Below are positions 13,712 to 22,437 of a stretch of DNA of 64,000 nucleotides, piece after piece. Source of the stretch: Chitinivorax sp. PXF-14 (GTDB lineage: Bacteria > Pseudomonadota > Gammaproteobacteria > Burkholderiales > SCOH01); contig NZ_JBFNXJ010000012.1 of NCBI RefSeq assembly GCF_040812015.1, forward strand, positions 62,001 to 126,000. Direction: 5' to 3'. Each line of letters opens with the position of its first letter. The stretch's first letter is position 1. Both the position numbers and the translations under genes were made by a program. The notes beneath the pieces are model-generated. The model did not search any database, was not told the DNA's origin, and saw nothing but the letters and a program-made list of their open reading frames with translations.

Positions 13712-13951
13712 TTTACGATGGCGTTGATCTATTCAAATCAAAGCCTTGCAGGCTGTCAACAGGATTAGAGTTAAATGCTTAATCCGGGGAAAGCGGCGGC
13801 ATTCCGACGGCTATCCCGCATGCAGTAGAAATCAAGCACTGCAAAGCCATTGAGCCAGACATCGACAAAAATCGGTGAGCCGGTTCGCACCCGAAAATTT
13901 CTGTGACCGGCAGCAGAAATCGTTCGGTAAACGGATAAGCGCTTGCTGTGT

Positions 13952-13980
13952 TTGCCTATTTTTCCGGCCAGAAATAGAAT
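13952..13980 (+). promoter_or_regulatory. Sigma-70 promoter of the GntR regulator
   Basis: TTGCCT (13952-13957), a 17-base spacer and TAGAAT (13975-13980) form a good promoter directed at the regulator, with a predicted start near 13987. The second operator begins on the last base of the -10 and covers the transcription start. Confidence 0.7.
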
Positions 13981-13992
13981 TGGTCAGACCAA
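13980..13992. promoter_or_regulatory. Lactate regulator operator O2, autoregulatory
   Basis: TTGGT-CAG-ACCAA, the same perfect palindrome as O1 with a different three-base centre. It overlaps the -10 and start of the regulator promoter and ends just before the AAAGGAGAAG ribosome site. A bound repressor would therefore block its own gene. Two operators flanking a divergent region is the arrangement known for E. coli lldPRD, where looping between sites has been proposed. Confidence 0.85.
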
Positions 13993-14002
13993 AGGAGAAG
14001 CC

Positions 14003-14773
14003 ATGTACCAGGAAATCAAACCGCGCCGCGTCGCCGATGAAATCATGGAGCAGCTGCAACGCATGATCCTCGACGGCATGCTCAAGACCGGCCAGCGCCT
14101 GCCGCCCGAGCGCGAGCTGGCCGAACAGTTCGGCGTGTCGCGCCCGTCGGTGCGCGAGGCCATCCAGAAGCTCGCCGCCAAGGGCCTGCTGACGAGCCGC
14201 CAGGGCGGCGGCAATTATGTCGCCGAGCAGCTCGGCAACTCGTTCTACGATCCGCTGATCACGCTGCTCGAACAGCAGCAGGGCGTGCATTTCGACCTGC
14301 TCGAATTCCGCCACACGATCGAGACGGCAACGGCCTTCTACGCCGCCCAGCGCGGCACCGATGCCGACCGCGAGAACATCACACGTGCCTACGACAGGCT
14401 GATGGCCACCTACCAGGAGCAGGACCAGGCCAAGGAAGCGGCAGCCGACGCCGCCTTCCACCTCGCCATCGCCGAAGCTGCGCACAATGTGGTGTTCTAT
14501 CACACGATGAAGGGCCTGTTCGATCTGCTCAAGCGCAACGTCATCACCAATCTGGGTGGGCTCTACACCCGCCACGAAACGCGCGACAAGATCATGGCCC
14601 AACACGAGAAGATCTATCAGGCGATCATGGCGCGCGACGAGGCCGCCGCGCGCAGCGCCAGCAGCAACCACATGCGCTTTGTCGAGGACACGCTGATGGA
14701 GCTCGAAGAAGAGAAACGCCGCCAGGCCCGCGCCGAGCTACGGCTCAAGCTGCTGGTGAACGACGAGGGCTGA
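14003..14773 (+). CDS. lldR: GntR/FadR-family lactate operon regulator (LldR-type)
   Basis: A 256-residue transcription factor: an N-terminal winged HTH (about 10-75; ERELAEQFGVSRPSVREAI) and a C-terminal FCD effector domain (about 95-235). Its closest remembered relatives are LldR/PdhR. The ATG at 14003 has AAAGGAG seven bases upstream. Divergence from lutABC-dld-lldP and the two TTGGT-N3-ACCAA palindromes make L-lactate the likely effector. A pyruvate-responsive PdhR role is the main alternative, but no pyruvate dehydrogenase genes are nearby. Confidence 0.88.
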   Translation: MYQEIKPRRVADEIMEQLQRMILDGMLKTGQRLPPERELAEQFGVSRPSVREAIQKLAAKGLLTSRQGGGNYVAEQLGNSFYDPLITLLEQQQGVHFDLLEFRHTIETATAFYAAQRGTDADRENITRAYDRLMATYQEQDQAKEAAADAAFHLAIAEAAHNVVFYHTMKGLFDLLKRNVITNLGGLYTRHETRDKIMAQHEKIYQAIMARDEAAARSASSNHMRFVEDTLMELEEEKRRQARAELRLKLLVNDEG

Positions 14774-14860
14774 GCCATCGCCGGGCACGGCGCGGGCTCA
14801 AATCCGCGCGCCAAAACCGCTACACTATCGGCCTTTGTCCCCAGCACAGCGGATCAGCAC

Positions 14861-15178
14861 ATGAAAACCTTCGCGGAAATCCTCAAGAACCTGCCCACCG
14901 TCGCCCACCTCGATCGAGTCGAACTGACCGACCATGAAGGCGCCGAGCACCGGATCGAGAACAAGCCCGGCCAGGCCGGCTCGCTCGCGGTCTACCACGC
15001 GATCGCCAAGGGGCGGGACTACATCGACGCCGAAGCCGCCAAGCTCGGCCTCGAACTGTATGCCGAACACACGGCCGACGCCGAAGCCAACCCCGGCAAG
15101 CACCCCAACATCGACCGCCTGCTGCGCCTGATCGAAGCCAACGGCCGGCTGATGCTGAAGTTCTTCGACCACACCTGA
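14861..15178 (+). CDS. Small conserved protein, probably DUF2322 family
   Basis: A 105-residue soluble protein with no signal peptide or membrane segment. The stretches NKPGQAGSLAVYHA (about 34-47), GLELYAEHT and GKHPNIDRLL look strongly conserved and recall the uncharacterised DUF2322 family of betaproteobacteria; the family assignment is from memory. Function is unknown. It starts at the ATG at 14861 and ends seven bases before the convergent TSUP gene. The link to the upstream lactate regulator appears to be position only. Confidence 0.75.
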   Translation: MKTFAEILKNLPTVAHLDRVELTDHEGAEHRIENKPGQAGSLAVYHAIAKGRDYIDAEAAKLGLELYAEHTADAEANPGKHPNIDRLLRLIEANGRLMLKFFDHT

Positions 15179-15185
15179 TCGGGCG

Positions 15186-15965
15186 TCAGCCCTTCAGGAA
15201 CAGGTCGTAGGCGAAGCGCGCGATCAGCACCCAGCACAACACCAGGAACAGCTTGCGCACGAAGGCCGTACCGCCCTTCATCGCGACCTGGGTGCCGACA
15301 TGGGCGCCGGCCATATTGGCCACGGCCATCGGCACGGCGGCGGCATACAGTACGTTGCCGGTCGGGATGAAATAGGCGAGCGCCGCCAGGTTGGTCGCGC
15401 CGTTCACCACCTTGGCGGCCGCCGCCGCGCGCAGGAAATCGAAGCCGAACAGGCGCACGAAGGCAAAGGTCAGGAAACTGCCGGTGCCCGGGCCGAAGAA
15501 GCCATCGTAGAAGCCGATCAGGCAACCGACGAGCAGCGCCATCCAGCGCTCCGAGCTGCCCGAGCGATGCGGCGCGTGGACTTCGCCGAGATCCTTCTTC
15601 TTCATCGTGTAGAGCGCGATCACGATCAGCAGCGCCAGCACCAGCGGCTTGACAATGTGGACCGGCAGCCAGGCGACGAGCCGCGCGCCGATGAAGGAGA
15701 AGACGAAGGCGGCAATCGCCGCCGGCAACGCCACCGGCCAGTGGATGCGAACCGTCCGCGCATAGCGGTAGGCGGCCGTCGCGGTGCCGGAGATCGAGGC
15801 CAACTTGTTGGTACCGAAGATCATCGCCGGGGTGTGGCTGGGCAGCGCGCCGAACAGTGCCGGCGTCTGGATCAGGCCACCGCCGCCGACTGCGGCATCG
15901 ACCAGGCCGGCGAGAAAGGCCATGCCGATGAGAAACGCCAGGGACAACAGGCTGAGGTCGGGCAT
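15186..15965 (-). CDS. TSUP-family permease (TauE/SafE)
   Basis: A 259-residue membrane protein with two homologous hydrophobic halves, each beginning with the family's glycine-rich motif (DAAVGGGGLIQTP near 23-35 and GFYDGFFGPGTG in the middle). TSUP proteins export or import small sulfur- or carbon-containing anions such as sulfite, sulfoacetate or taurine products; the substrate here cannot be read from sequence or context. It is encoded alone, convergent with the gene at 14861. A second, unlinked TSUP gene lies at 29184-29984. Confidence 0.85.
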   Translation of the reverse strand: MPDLSLLSLAFLIGMAFLAGLVDAAVGGGGLIQTPALFGALPSHTPAMIFGTNKLASISGTATAAYRYARTVRIHWPVALPAAIAAFVFSFIGARLVAWLPVHIVKPLVLALLIVIALYTMKKKDLGEVHAPHRSGSSERWMALLVGCLIGFYDGFFGPGTGSFLTFAFVRLFGFDFLRAAAAAKVVNGATNLAALAYFIPTGNVLYAAAVPMAVANMAGAHVGTQVAMKGGTAFVRKLFLVLCWVLIARFAYDLFLKG

Positions 15966-16057
15966 CGGTTCAGTGTTGCGGTAAAAGCGGCAACGCTACG
16001 CCGCCCGCCCGCTGCCGGCAAGTTGCGGATATACCGGATGCGCGGCGCCGGGCAATG

Positions 16058-16079
16058 AAAAAGCGGCCCGCAGGCCGCC
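16058..16079 (-). terminator. Rho-independent terminator of psiF
   Basis: On the minus strand, GCGGCC-TGCG-GGCCGC is followed by TTTTT (complement of AAAAA at 16058-16062). It lies about 22 bases after the psiF stop. Confidence 0.88.
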
Positions 16080-16100
16080 TGTTCGGGGCAGGGAAGAGAC

Positions 16101-16379
16101 TCAGCCTTCCTTCTTCAGGCAGTCGGACATGAACTGCTTGCGCTCGTCGCCCTTCTTGCCTGCCGCATCCTTGTTACAGGATTTCATCTTTTCCTGCTGG
16201 GCCTTCTTCTTGTCCTTCAGACAGTTGCTCATGAACGCCTTGCGCTCGTCGCCCTTCTTGCCCTCGGCATCCTTGTTGCACATGGCCATCTTGCTCTGCT
16301 GCTTGGTCGGTGCATCGGCTGCGTGAGCGGCGGTAGCGGTCAGCATCAGGCCGGCGATCATGGCGGCGATCAATTTCAT
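16101..16379 (-). CDS. psiF: PsiF repeat protein (phosphate starvation-inducible family)
   Basis: A 92-residue exported protein. A signal peptide (about 1-20, ending ATAAHA) precedes two tandem PsiF repeats, each with a Cys-Asn-Lys-Asp-Ala core, a GKKGDERKxFMS segment and a C-LK ending; the second repeat is almost a copy of the first. The ATG at 16379 has AGGAGA upstream. PsiF is induced by phosphate starvation in E. coli but its function is not known. No Pho box was recognised here. Confidence 0.85.
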   Translation of the reverse strand: MKLIAAMIAGLMLTATAAHAADAPTKQQSKMAMCNKDAEGKKGDERKAFMSNCLKDKKKAQQEKMKSCNKDAAGKKGDERKQFMSDCLKKEG

Positions 16380-16414
16380 CGAGGTCTCCTGGTTGGTCGG
16401 GCGGGAAAAGGGAA

Positions 16415-17842
16415 TCACAGCAACTTGTCGGCCAGTTTGGCAACGTTTTGCGCAATGCGCAACCAGGCTGGGCGCTGCCTCCAGACCGACAGCAGCACCG
16501 GCTCGGCATCGGCCTCGTAGGTGGCCTGGATGTCGCGCAGGCGGGCCGTCACCGCCGCGTCGTAGATCAGCAGCATGACCTCGGCGTTCAGTTCGAACGA
16601 GCGGATGTCAATATTGGTCGAGCCCACCACCCCGATGCGCCGGTCGAAGCTCAGGTGCTTGGCATGCAGATGGCCGCTGCGATACAGCGAGATCTTCACC
16701 CCGGCCTCCAGCAGCTCCTCGTAGAACGACTGTTGCGCCAGGTGGGTGAGCCGCGAGTTGGAGCGCTGCGTGGCAATCAGCCTGACATTGACGCCGCGCC
16801 GCGCGGCCAGCCGCAAGGCCTGCAGGAAAGCATCGTCGGGCACGAAATACGGGGTGGCGATGACGATTTCCTCGCGCGCGGCGTAGATCAGGCCGAGCAG
16901 GCATTCCTCGGCATTCTCGCGCTGGTAGCCCGGCCCGCTCGGCAGCAGTTGCAGCGGCGTGTCGCCGGGCGGGATGTCGATCGGGAAGTGGTCGTCGTCC
17001 TGCAGCGTCTCGCCGGTCTCGAAATAGCGGTCGCCGAGGAAGACGGCCTGCAGCTGCGACACCACGCTGCCCTCGATGCGCGCGGTGAGTTCGACATTGG
17101 GCAGATCGGGCACGAACTCCGGGTTGACCAGGTTCTGCGAGCCGGTATACCCGATGCGGCCATCGATCACCGCCAGCTTGCGATGGTTGCGCAGATCGAA
17201 ACGCGCCGCATTGCGCCGGAACACGCCGACCGGCAGCGTCGCCCTGACCTCGATGCCGGCAGTGCGCCAGGCGGGCGCCAGGCGCTTGAGCGCGGTGGAC
17301 GAGCCAACGGCATCCATCAGCACCCGGCACACCACGCCACGCAGTCTCGCACGCTCCAGCGCGGCGCCCACGGCACGGCCACTGGCATCGTCCTCGATGA
17401 TGTAGAACAGCAGGTGCACATGGCGCCGTGCGGCCTCGATGTCGGCGATGAGCCGCTCGAGCATGCCGCGATAGTCGGTCAGCAATTCGACCCGATTGCC
17501 GGGAAAGGCGCGGAAATCGCCTAGGCTCGCCGCCCAGCCAGGCAAAGGGCGCAGGTAGTCGGGCAGCCCCTCGCCCTGCCACACCGATTGTGGCGGCATC
17601 TGCCCCTGCACCTCGAGGATCAGCGCCGAGGCGCGGGCCTGCATCTCGATGCGCTTCTTCGGCATGTAGATGCGGCCGAACAGCGCGTACAGCGCCACGC
17701 CCGCCCACGGCAGCAGGAACACCAGCAGCAGCCAGGTGCGCGCCGCCGCCGCACTGCGCCGTTGCGGGATGTAAAGCAGCATCACCAAGCGGATGACCCA
17801 CTCGCTCGCCACGTAAAGGCTGCCGAAATCGCTGGCCGGCAC
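16415..17842 (-). CDS. cls: Cardiolipin synthase (phospholipase D superfamily)
   Basis: A 475-residue membrane enzyme that joins two phosphatidylglycerols into cardiolipin. Two N-terminal hydrophobic segments precede two PLD domains carrying the HxK(x)4D motifs HRKLAVID (about residue 220) and HAKHLSFD (about 393), followed by GSTNIDIRSFELNAEV. The start is a GTG at 17842 (VPASDFGS) with AGGAGGAG immediately upstream; the longer TTG start at 17878 lacks a ribosome site. The gene is followed by psiF after a short gap. Which Cls paralogue it is cannot be decided. Confidence 0.9.
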   Translation of the reverse strand: MPASDFGSLYVASEWVIRLVMLLYIPQRRSAAAARTWLLLVFLLPWAGVALYALFGRIYMPKKRIEMQARASALILEVQGQMPPQSVWQGEGLPDYLRPLPGWAASLGDFRAFPGNRVELLTDYRGMLERLIADIEAARRHVHLLFYIIEDDASGRAVGAALERARLRGVVCRVLMDAVGSSTALKRLAPAWRTAGIEVRATLPVGVFRRNAARFDLRNHRKLAVIDGRIGYTGSQNLVNPEFVPDLPNVELTARIEGSVVSQLQAVFLGDRYFETGETLQDDDHFPIDIPPGDTPLQLLPSGPGYQRENAEECLLGLIYAAREEIVIATPYFVPDDAFLQALRLAARRGVNVRLIATQRSNSRLTHLAQQSFYEELLEAGVKISLYRSGHLHAKHLSFDRRIGVVGSTNIDIRSFELNAEVMLLIYDAAVTARLRDIQATYEADAEPVLLSVWRQRPAWLRIAQNVAKLADKLL

Positions 17843-18023
17843 GCTCTCCTCCTGTCCAGTTATTGCGGCCGCCACCAAGGTCTGAGCCCGCCCGCACGGT
17901 TATAGCACAGCTCGTTTGGGAACACATTCGCGCAGCCCCGGTCTCACCCGGAAGCAACGCCGGGTGACAAGCCCGGCGCAAGCGGCGAAAATACCGGTCA
18001 ATCAAGCAGGTGTGGATATCGAT

Positions 18024-18536
18024 ATGGCAATGAGTACAGGCATCAAGACCGCGCTCGTCGCGGTGGCGTTTGCCGCAGCCGGGGTCGGCGGCTATCTGGC
18101 GATGAACAAGGGCGAAGCGGCGCCCAGCGTGAGCTTCACCTCGATCAAGGGCGAGCCGGGCACGCTGGCCGGGCTCAAGGGCAAGGTGGTGCTGGTGAAC
18201 TTCTGGGCGACCAGTTGCTCGGGCTGCATGCACGAGATGCCCGAGCTGGTCGCCACGCATCAGAAATACCAGGCCCGCGGCTTTGAAACGGTATCGATCG
18301 CGATGAGTTACGACCCGCCTAACTATGTCTTGAACTATGCTCAAAGCAAGCAGCTGCCGTTCTTCGTCACGCTCGACAGCGAAGGCAAGCTGGCCGAGGC
18401 CTTCGGCGGCATACTCGGCACGCCGACCTCGTTCGTGATCGACAAGCGCGGCAAGATCGTGCGCCGCTATCTGGGCGAGCCCAATTTCGCCGAACTGCAT
18501 CAGCTGCTGGAACAGAAACTGGCCGAGCCGGCCTGA
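18024..18536 (+). CDS. TlpA-like membrane-anchored thioredoxin
   Basis: A 170-residue protein with an N-terminal signal anchor (about 7-26) and a periplasmic TlpA/ResA-type thioredoxin fold. The redox pair is CSGC at residues 65-68 in NFWATSCSGCMHEMP, and the cis-proline is in GTPTSFVID. It probably reduces or delivers electrons to periplasmic disulfides, for example in cytochrome c maturation or peroxide defence. The start is uncertain: ATG at 18024 or 18030, with no strong ribosome site. The DinB gene follows 30 bases later on the same strand. Confidence 0.85.
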   Translation: MAMSTGIKTALVAVAFAAAGVGGYLAMNKGEAAPSVSFTSIKGEPGTLAGLKGKVVLVNFWATSCSGCMHEMPELVATHQKYQARGFETVSIAMSYDPPNYVLNYAQSKQLPFFVTLDSEGKLAEAFGGILGTPTSFVIDKRGKIVRRYLGEPNFAELHQLLEQKLAEPA

Positions 18537-18566
18537 GCCCGACAAGTCGAGACGAGGATCCGCACG

Positions 18567-19109
18567 ATGATCACCTGGAAAAAGCATTTCCTGTATCAGG
18601 TCGACTACCAGCACTGGGCCAACGATGTGCTGTTCGGCTCGCTCGACCGTCTCGACGACGAGACCCGCAACTGCGTGCAGGGGATGTTCTTCGGCAGCAT
18701 CCACCACACACTCAACCACCTGCTCGTGGGCCAGCTCAACTGGTGGGCGCGGCTCAAGGGCGAGCCGGCACCCCATCCGCTCGATACCGTGCTGCACGAA
18801 GACTGGCGCGGCCTGAAGCAGGCGCTGCGGCAGGAGACACGGGCGCTGCAACACTGGCTCGAGATGCAGCCCGAGGCGTGGTTCGAAGGCAGCATCACCT
18901 ATCACAACACGCAAAAGCATGAATTCACGAGCTGGGTGCGCGACGTGCTGACGCACCTGATGACCCACAATGCCCACCACCGCGGTCAGATCTCGGCGGT
19001 GGCGACGCGTCTCGGTGCACCGGTGCCGGAGATGGATTTCATCTACTACAAGCGCGAGATGGCCGATCACCTAGAACACCTGCAGCAATCGCGGGCGGCC
19101 CAACCATGA
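18567..19109 (+). CDS. DinB-family protein
   Basis: A 180-residue four-helix-bundle protein of the DinB/YfiT superfamily. The metal-binding histidines are visible: one in SIHHTLNHLL (around residues 46-51) and the pair in the LMTHNAHHRGQ motif (about 134-138). Members include thiol-dependent transferases such as bacillithiol S-transferases; here the thiol and substrate are unknown. The ATG at 18567 follows GAGGAT. It is followed within 26 bases by the exonuclease/GIY-YIG gene. Confidence 0.85.
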   Translation: MITWKKHFLYQVDYQHWANDVLFGSLDRLDDETRNCVQGMFFGSIHHTLNHLLVGQLNWWARLKGEPAPHPLDTVLHEDWRGLKQALRQETRALQHWLEMQPEAWFEGSITYHNTQKHEFTSWVRDVLTHLMTHNAHHRGQISAVATRLGAPVPEMDFIYYKREMADHLEHLQQSRAAQP

Positions 19110-19134
19110 CGCCACGCAGCAGCAAGGCTTGCCG

Positions 19135-20535
19135 TTGAACGAACAAACCATCGTCTTCGTCGACCTCGAAACCACCGGGGGCTCGACCACCGCAGACCGC
19201 ATCACCGAAGTCGGCATCGTCGAAATGGGGCCGGATGGCGTCTCCGAATGGAGCTCCCTGGTCAATCCGCAGATGTCCATCCCACCGTTCATCGAGCGCC
19301 TCACCGGCATCAGCAACGGCATGGTGCAGGATGCACCAACCTTCGCCGAGATTGCGCCCGAGCTGATCCAGCGGCTGTCTGGCAAGCTGTTCGTGGCGCA
19401 CAACGCGCGTTTCGATTACGGCTTCCTGAAGAACGAGTTCAAGCGGCTGAACCTGCCCTTCCGTGCCGACGTGCTGTGCACCGTCAAGCTGTCGCGCCGG
19501 CTGTTCCCGCAGGAATACAAACACAACCTCGACGCCATCATCTCCCGCCACGCGCTCGTGGCGGAATCGCGCCACCGCGCGCTGGCCGATGCGCGCGTGT
19601 TGTGGCTGTTCATGAACAAGCTCGAACACGAGCAGCCGGCCGCCCTGCGCGAAGCCATGGATGAGCTGATCCGGCAGCCGGCACTGCCGCCCTATCTCGA
19701 CCGCGATGTCGTTGACGACCTGCCAGAAGGCTGCGGCGTCTACCTGCTCTACGGCGAGAACGATCTGCCGATCTACATCGGCAAGAGCACGAACCTCCGC
19801 AAGCGCGTGCTGCAGCACTTCGCCGCCGACATGCGCAATGGCAAGGAGATGCAGATTGCCCAGCAAGTGCGCCGCATCGACTGGATCGAGACAGCCGGCG
19901 AGCTCGGCGCGCTGCTGCTGGAAATGCGCCTGATCAAGGAGCGGCAGCCGACGCTGAACCACCGGTTGCGCCGCACCAGCGAGCTGTGCAGCTGGCAGCT
20001 GGAAGAAATGCCGGACGGCTTTCTGCGGCCGCGGCTCGTCTACGCGCGCGATCTCGACTTCGGCCGTATGGAAAACCTCTACGGCCTGTTCCACTCGCAG
20101 CGCGAGGCAGTGAACACGCTGCGCAAGATCGCCGAATTCAACCAGCTCTGCCTGATCCGGCTCGGGCTGGAAACCGCCAACCGCAGCGGCGGCAAGCCCT
20201 GCTTCGCCTATCAGCTCAGGCGCTGCCGTGGCGCCTGCATCGGGCGAGAAGAGGCCGGCATGCACAACATCCGCCTGCTCACCGCGCTGAGCAAGCACCG
20301 CATGGCCACCTGGCCCTACGGCGGCCCGATCGGCATTCGCGAGCAGGATGCGCTGGCGATCCGCAGCGAGCTGCACGTGGTCGATCACTGGTGTTACCTC
20401 GGCACCGTGCACGCCGAGCACGAATTGCCCGGGCTGCTCGACAACGCGGGCCAGCCGGCTTTCGACATCGACACCTACAAGCTCTTGAGCAAGCACCTGA
20501 AACAGGCGGCATCCGACAGCATCGTCGAGCTGTAA
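19135..20535 (+). CDS. DnaQ-like exonuclease fused to a UvrC-like GIY-YIG nuclease
   Basis: A 466-residue fusion. Residues about 5-170 are a DEDDh 3'-5' exonuclease like DNA polymerase III epsilon (VDLETTGG with D and E, then AHNARFDYGFL, then HRALADAR). Residues about 198-280 are a GIY-YIG domain (GVYLLYGENDLPIYIGKS, then LRKRV). The remainder resembles the UvrC/Cho region after that domain, including a CFAYQLRRCRGAC cysteine cluster that could hold an Fe-S centre. The UVR and RNase H-like endonuclease halves of UvrC are absent, so only the 3' incision type is expected. The start is a TTG at 19135 with AAGG seven bases upstream; a TTG at 19129 is also possible. Likely an accessory DNA repair nuclease. 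Confidence 0.88.
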   Translation: MNEQTIVFVDLETTGGSTTADRITEVGIVEMGPDGVSEWSSLVNPQMSIPPFIERLTGISNGMVQDAPTFAEIAPELIQRLSGKLFVAHNARFDYGFLKNEFKRLNLPFRADVLCTVKLSRRLFPQEYKHNLDAIISRHALVAESRHRALADARVLWLFMNKLEHEQPAALREAMDELIRQPALPPYLDRDVVDDLPEGCGVYLLYGENDLPIYIGKSTNLRKRVLQHFAADMRNGKEMQIAQQVRRIDWIETAGELGALLLEMRLIKERQPTLNHRLRRTSELCSWQLEEMPDGFLRPRLVYARDLDFGRMENLYGLFHSQREAVNTLRKIAEFNQLCLIRLGLETANRSGGKPCFAYQLRRCRGACIGREEAGMHNIRLLTALSKHRMATWPYGGPIGIREQDALAIRSELHVVDHWCYLGTVHAEHELPGLLDNAGQPAFDIDTYKLLSKHLKQAASDSIVEL

Positions 20536-20770
20536 GCCCGGCTTGCCGCTGGCGCATGGCGACGGCGCCGATCCCGGCGCTCAAGCACCGTCACCGCTCA
20601 CCCGCAAGCGCCTGCCCAGCGCGCAGCCACGCACGCCGGCAGCGGTTTTCCGCGCTGAGGTGGCGGGGCTTTGCTATGCTCAATAGACGATGATTTCCGT
20701 TAGATTGCGGCCCCATCGCCAACGATACGAACAACAAACCTTGAGCCGATTCCGTGCCCCGGAGAACACC

Positions 20771-21310
20771 ATGAAATCCCGCAGCCTCATCATCTGGGCT
20801 GCCCTGTTTGTCGGCACCGCCCATGCCGCCTGCACCGGCCTGCTCAACCAGCAGTTCACCACCCTGCAAAAGAAACCGATCGACCTGTGCGACTACCAGG
20901 GCAAGCCCATCCTCGTCGTCAACACCGCAAGCAAATGCGGCTTTGCGCCCCAATTCGAAAAGCTCGAAGGCATGTACCGCCAATACAAGGATCGCGGCTT
21001 GCTGGTGCTCGGGTTTCCATCCAACGATTTCTGGCAGGAGCTGGCCAGCAACGAGGAAGTGGCCAGTTTCTGCAAGCTCACCTATTTCGTCGAATTCCCG
21101 ATGGTGGAAAAGAGCGTGGTCACCGGCAACGATGCGCTGCCGTTCTACAAGCAGCTGAAGGCCGCCACCGGCGCCGCGCCGCGCTGGAACTTCCACAAAT
21201 ACCTGATCGCGCCCGACGGCAAGACGGTCTACAGCTTCGGCACGATGACCGAGCCCGACGACGACAAGGTCATGGAGAAACTGCTGCCCATGCTGAAAGG
21301 CGGGGCGTGA
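20771..21310 (+). CDS. Exported glutathione peroxidase-like thiol peroxidase
   Basis: A 179-residue GPx-family protein with a signal peptide (about 1-19, ALFVGTAHA|A). The catalytic set appears complete: peroxidatic Cys56 in NTASKCGF, Gln89 in FWQEL and Trp139-Asn140 in WNFHKYL. It should reduce hydroperoxides in the periplasm, more likely with thioredoxin than glutathione because the cysteine form of GPx commonly does so. The ATG at 20771 follows a GGAGAACACC site. It overlaps no neighbour but ends one base before the next ATG, so the FAD gene is probably co-translated. Confidence 0.9.
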   Translation: MKSRSLIIWAALFVGTAHAACTGLLNQQFTTLQKKPIDLCDYQGKPILVVNTASKCGFAPQFEKLEGMYRQYKDRGLLVLGFPSNDFWQELASNEEVASFCKLTYFVEFPMVEKSVVTGNDALPFYKQLKAATGAAPRWNFHKYLIAPDGKTVYSFGTMTEPDDDKVMEKLLPMLKGGA

Positions 21311-21311
21311 C

Positions 21312-22373
21312 ATGACGGCCGTGGTGTGCGACGTCGCGGTCGTCGGCGCCGGCCTGGCAGGCCTGATCTGCGCACGCATGCTGACGGAAGCGGGCCTGAG
21401 CGTGCAGGTATTCGACAAGAGCAAGGGCACGGGCGGACGCATGGCCACGCGCCGCGGCGAGGAGATGAGCTTCGACCATGGTGCGCAGTATTTCACCGTG
21501 CGCCATCCCGCATTCGCCCGCCAACTCATCGAGTGGGAACAGCAAGGCCTGGTCGCCCCGTGGACCAGCCCGGTGGTGGCCCTGCACGAGGGCAAGGTGA
21601 CGCCCTCTCCGAGCCAGATCCGCTATGTCGGGACACCCGGCATGAGCGGCCTGTGCCGTGGCCTGTCGCAGACACTGGCGCTCAATCCCGGCCACCGCCT
21701 GATCCAGCTCGAACGCACCGACGGCCGCTGGTGGCTGCATTTCGATGCGGGCTCGCATGTGCTGGCCGATGCCGTGGTGATGGCCATCCCCGCCCCGCTG
21801 GCGCTACCGCTGCTGCACCGGCGGACGCCGCTGGCGGCGCAGCTCGCGCGCGTGGCGATGGACCCGTGCTGGGCACTGATGCTGCTGCCGCAGCGCAAGC
21901 TGGGGCTCGAATTCGGCGGCGCGTTCGTCGACGACCCGCGCATCAACTGGATCGCCTGCAACAGCAGCAAGCCCGGCCGGCACGGGCTGGAGGCCTGGGT
22001 CGTCCACGCGACGCCAGAATGGTCGCGCACCCACCTCGATGCCACCCCCGATACCGTCGCATCCCTGCTGCATGCGGCTTTCGAGACGGCTATCGGCCGC
22101 CGCGTCACCCCCTTGCTGCTGAAGCCCCACCGCTGGCGCCACGCCAAGACGAGCATCTCGCTGGGCGTCGATTACCTGCTCGACCACGAGGCCCGGCTGG
22201 GTATCTGTGGCGACTGGTGTCGCGGCAGCCGGGTCGAGGATGCCTTCCTGAGCGGCCGGCAGGTGGCCACCCAGTTGCTCGCCGCGCATAGTTCGCTGAT
22301 ACAGGGCGTCGCGGCCGGCGTCCGTACGGGCGTCAACCGCATCACACCGCTGCGAGGCAGCTCGCTAAGCTGA
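21312..22373 (+). CDS. FAD-dependent amine oxidase-like oxidoreductase (renalase-like)
   Basis: A 353-residue flavoprotein. The N-terminal Rossmann motif VVGAGLAGLICARML (about 10-24), FDKSKGTGGRMATRR and FDHGAQYFTVR are characteristic of renalase-like bacterial NAD(P)/FAD proteins. The C-terminal motif GDWCRGSRVEDAFLSG closes the FAD site. The substrate is unknown; related enzymes repair mis-reduced nicotinamide dinucleotides. It follows the GPx gene by one base. Confidence 0.88.
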   Translation: MTAVVCDVAVVGAGLAGLICARMLTEAGLSVQVFDKSKGTGGRMATRRGEEMSFDHGAQYFTVRHPAFARQLIEWEQQGLVAPWTSPVVALHEGKVTPSPSQIRYVGTPGMSGLCRGLSQTLALNPGHRLIQLERTDGRWWLHFDAGSHVLADAVVMAIPAPLALPLLHRRTPLAAQLARVAMDPCWALMLLPQRKLGLEFGGAFVDDPRINWIACNSSKPGRHGLEAWVVHATPEWSRTHLDATPDTVASLLHAAFETAIGRRVTPLLLKPHRWRHAKTSISLGVDYLLDHEARLGICGDWCRGSRVEDAFLSGRQVATQLLAAHSSLIQGVAAGVRTGVNRITPLRGSSLS

Positions 22374-22437
22374 GCGGGGGTGGCAGCCCGGCCCCGTCTA
22401 CCTGCCAGGCTGTCGCCAGTACATCAGCGCCCCAGGC

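Noticed and set aside
20771-21310. Suspected loss of the catalytic glutamine in the glutathione peroxidase (NDF instead of NQF)
   Set aside because: By alignment with human GPX4 the catalytic Gln is the one before Glu in the QE pair, which is kept as Gln89.
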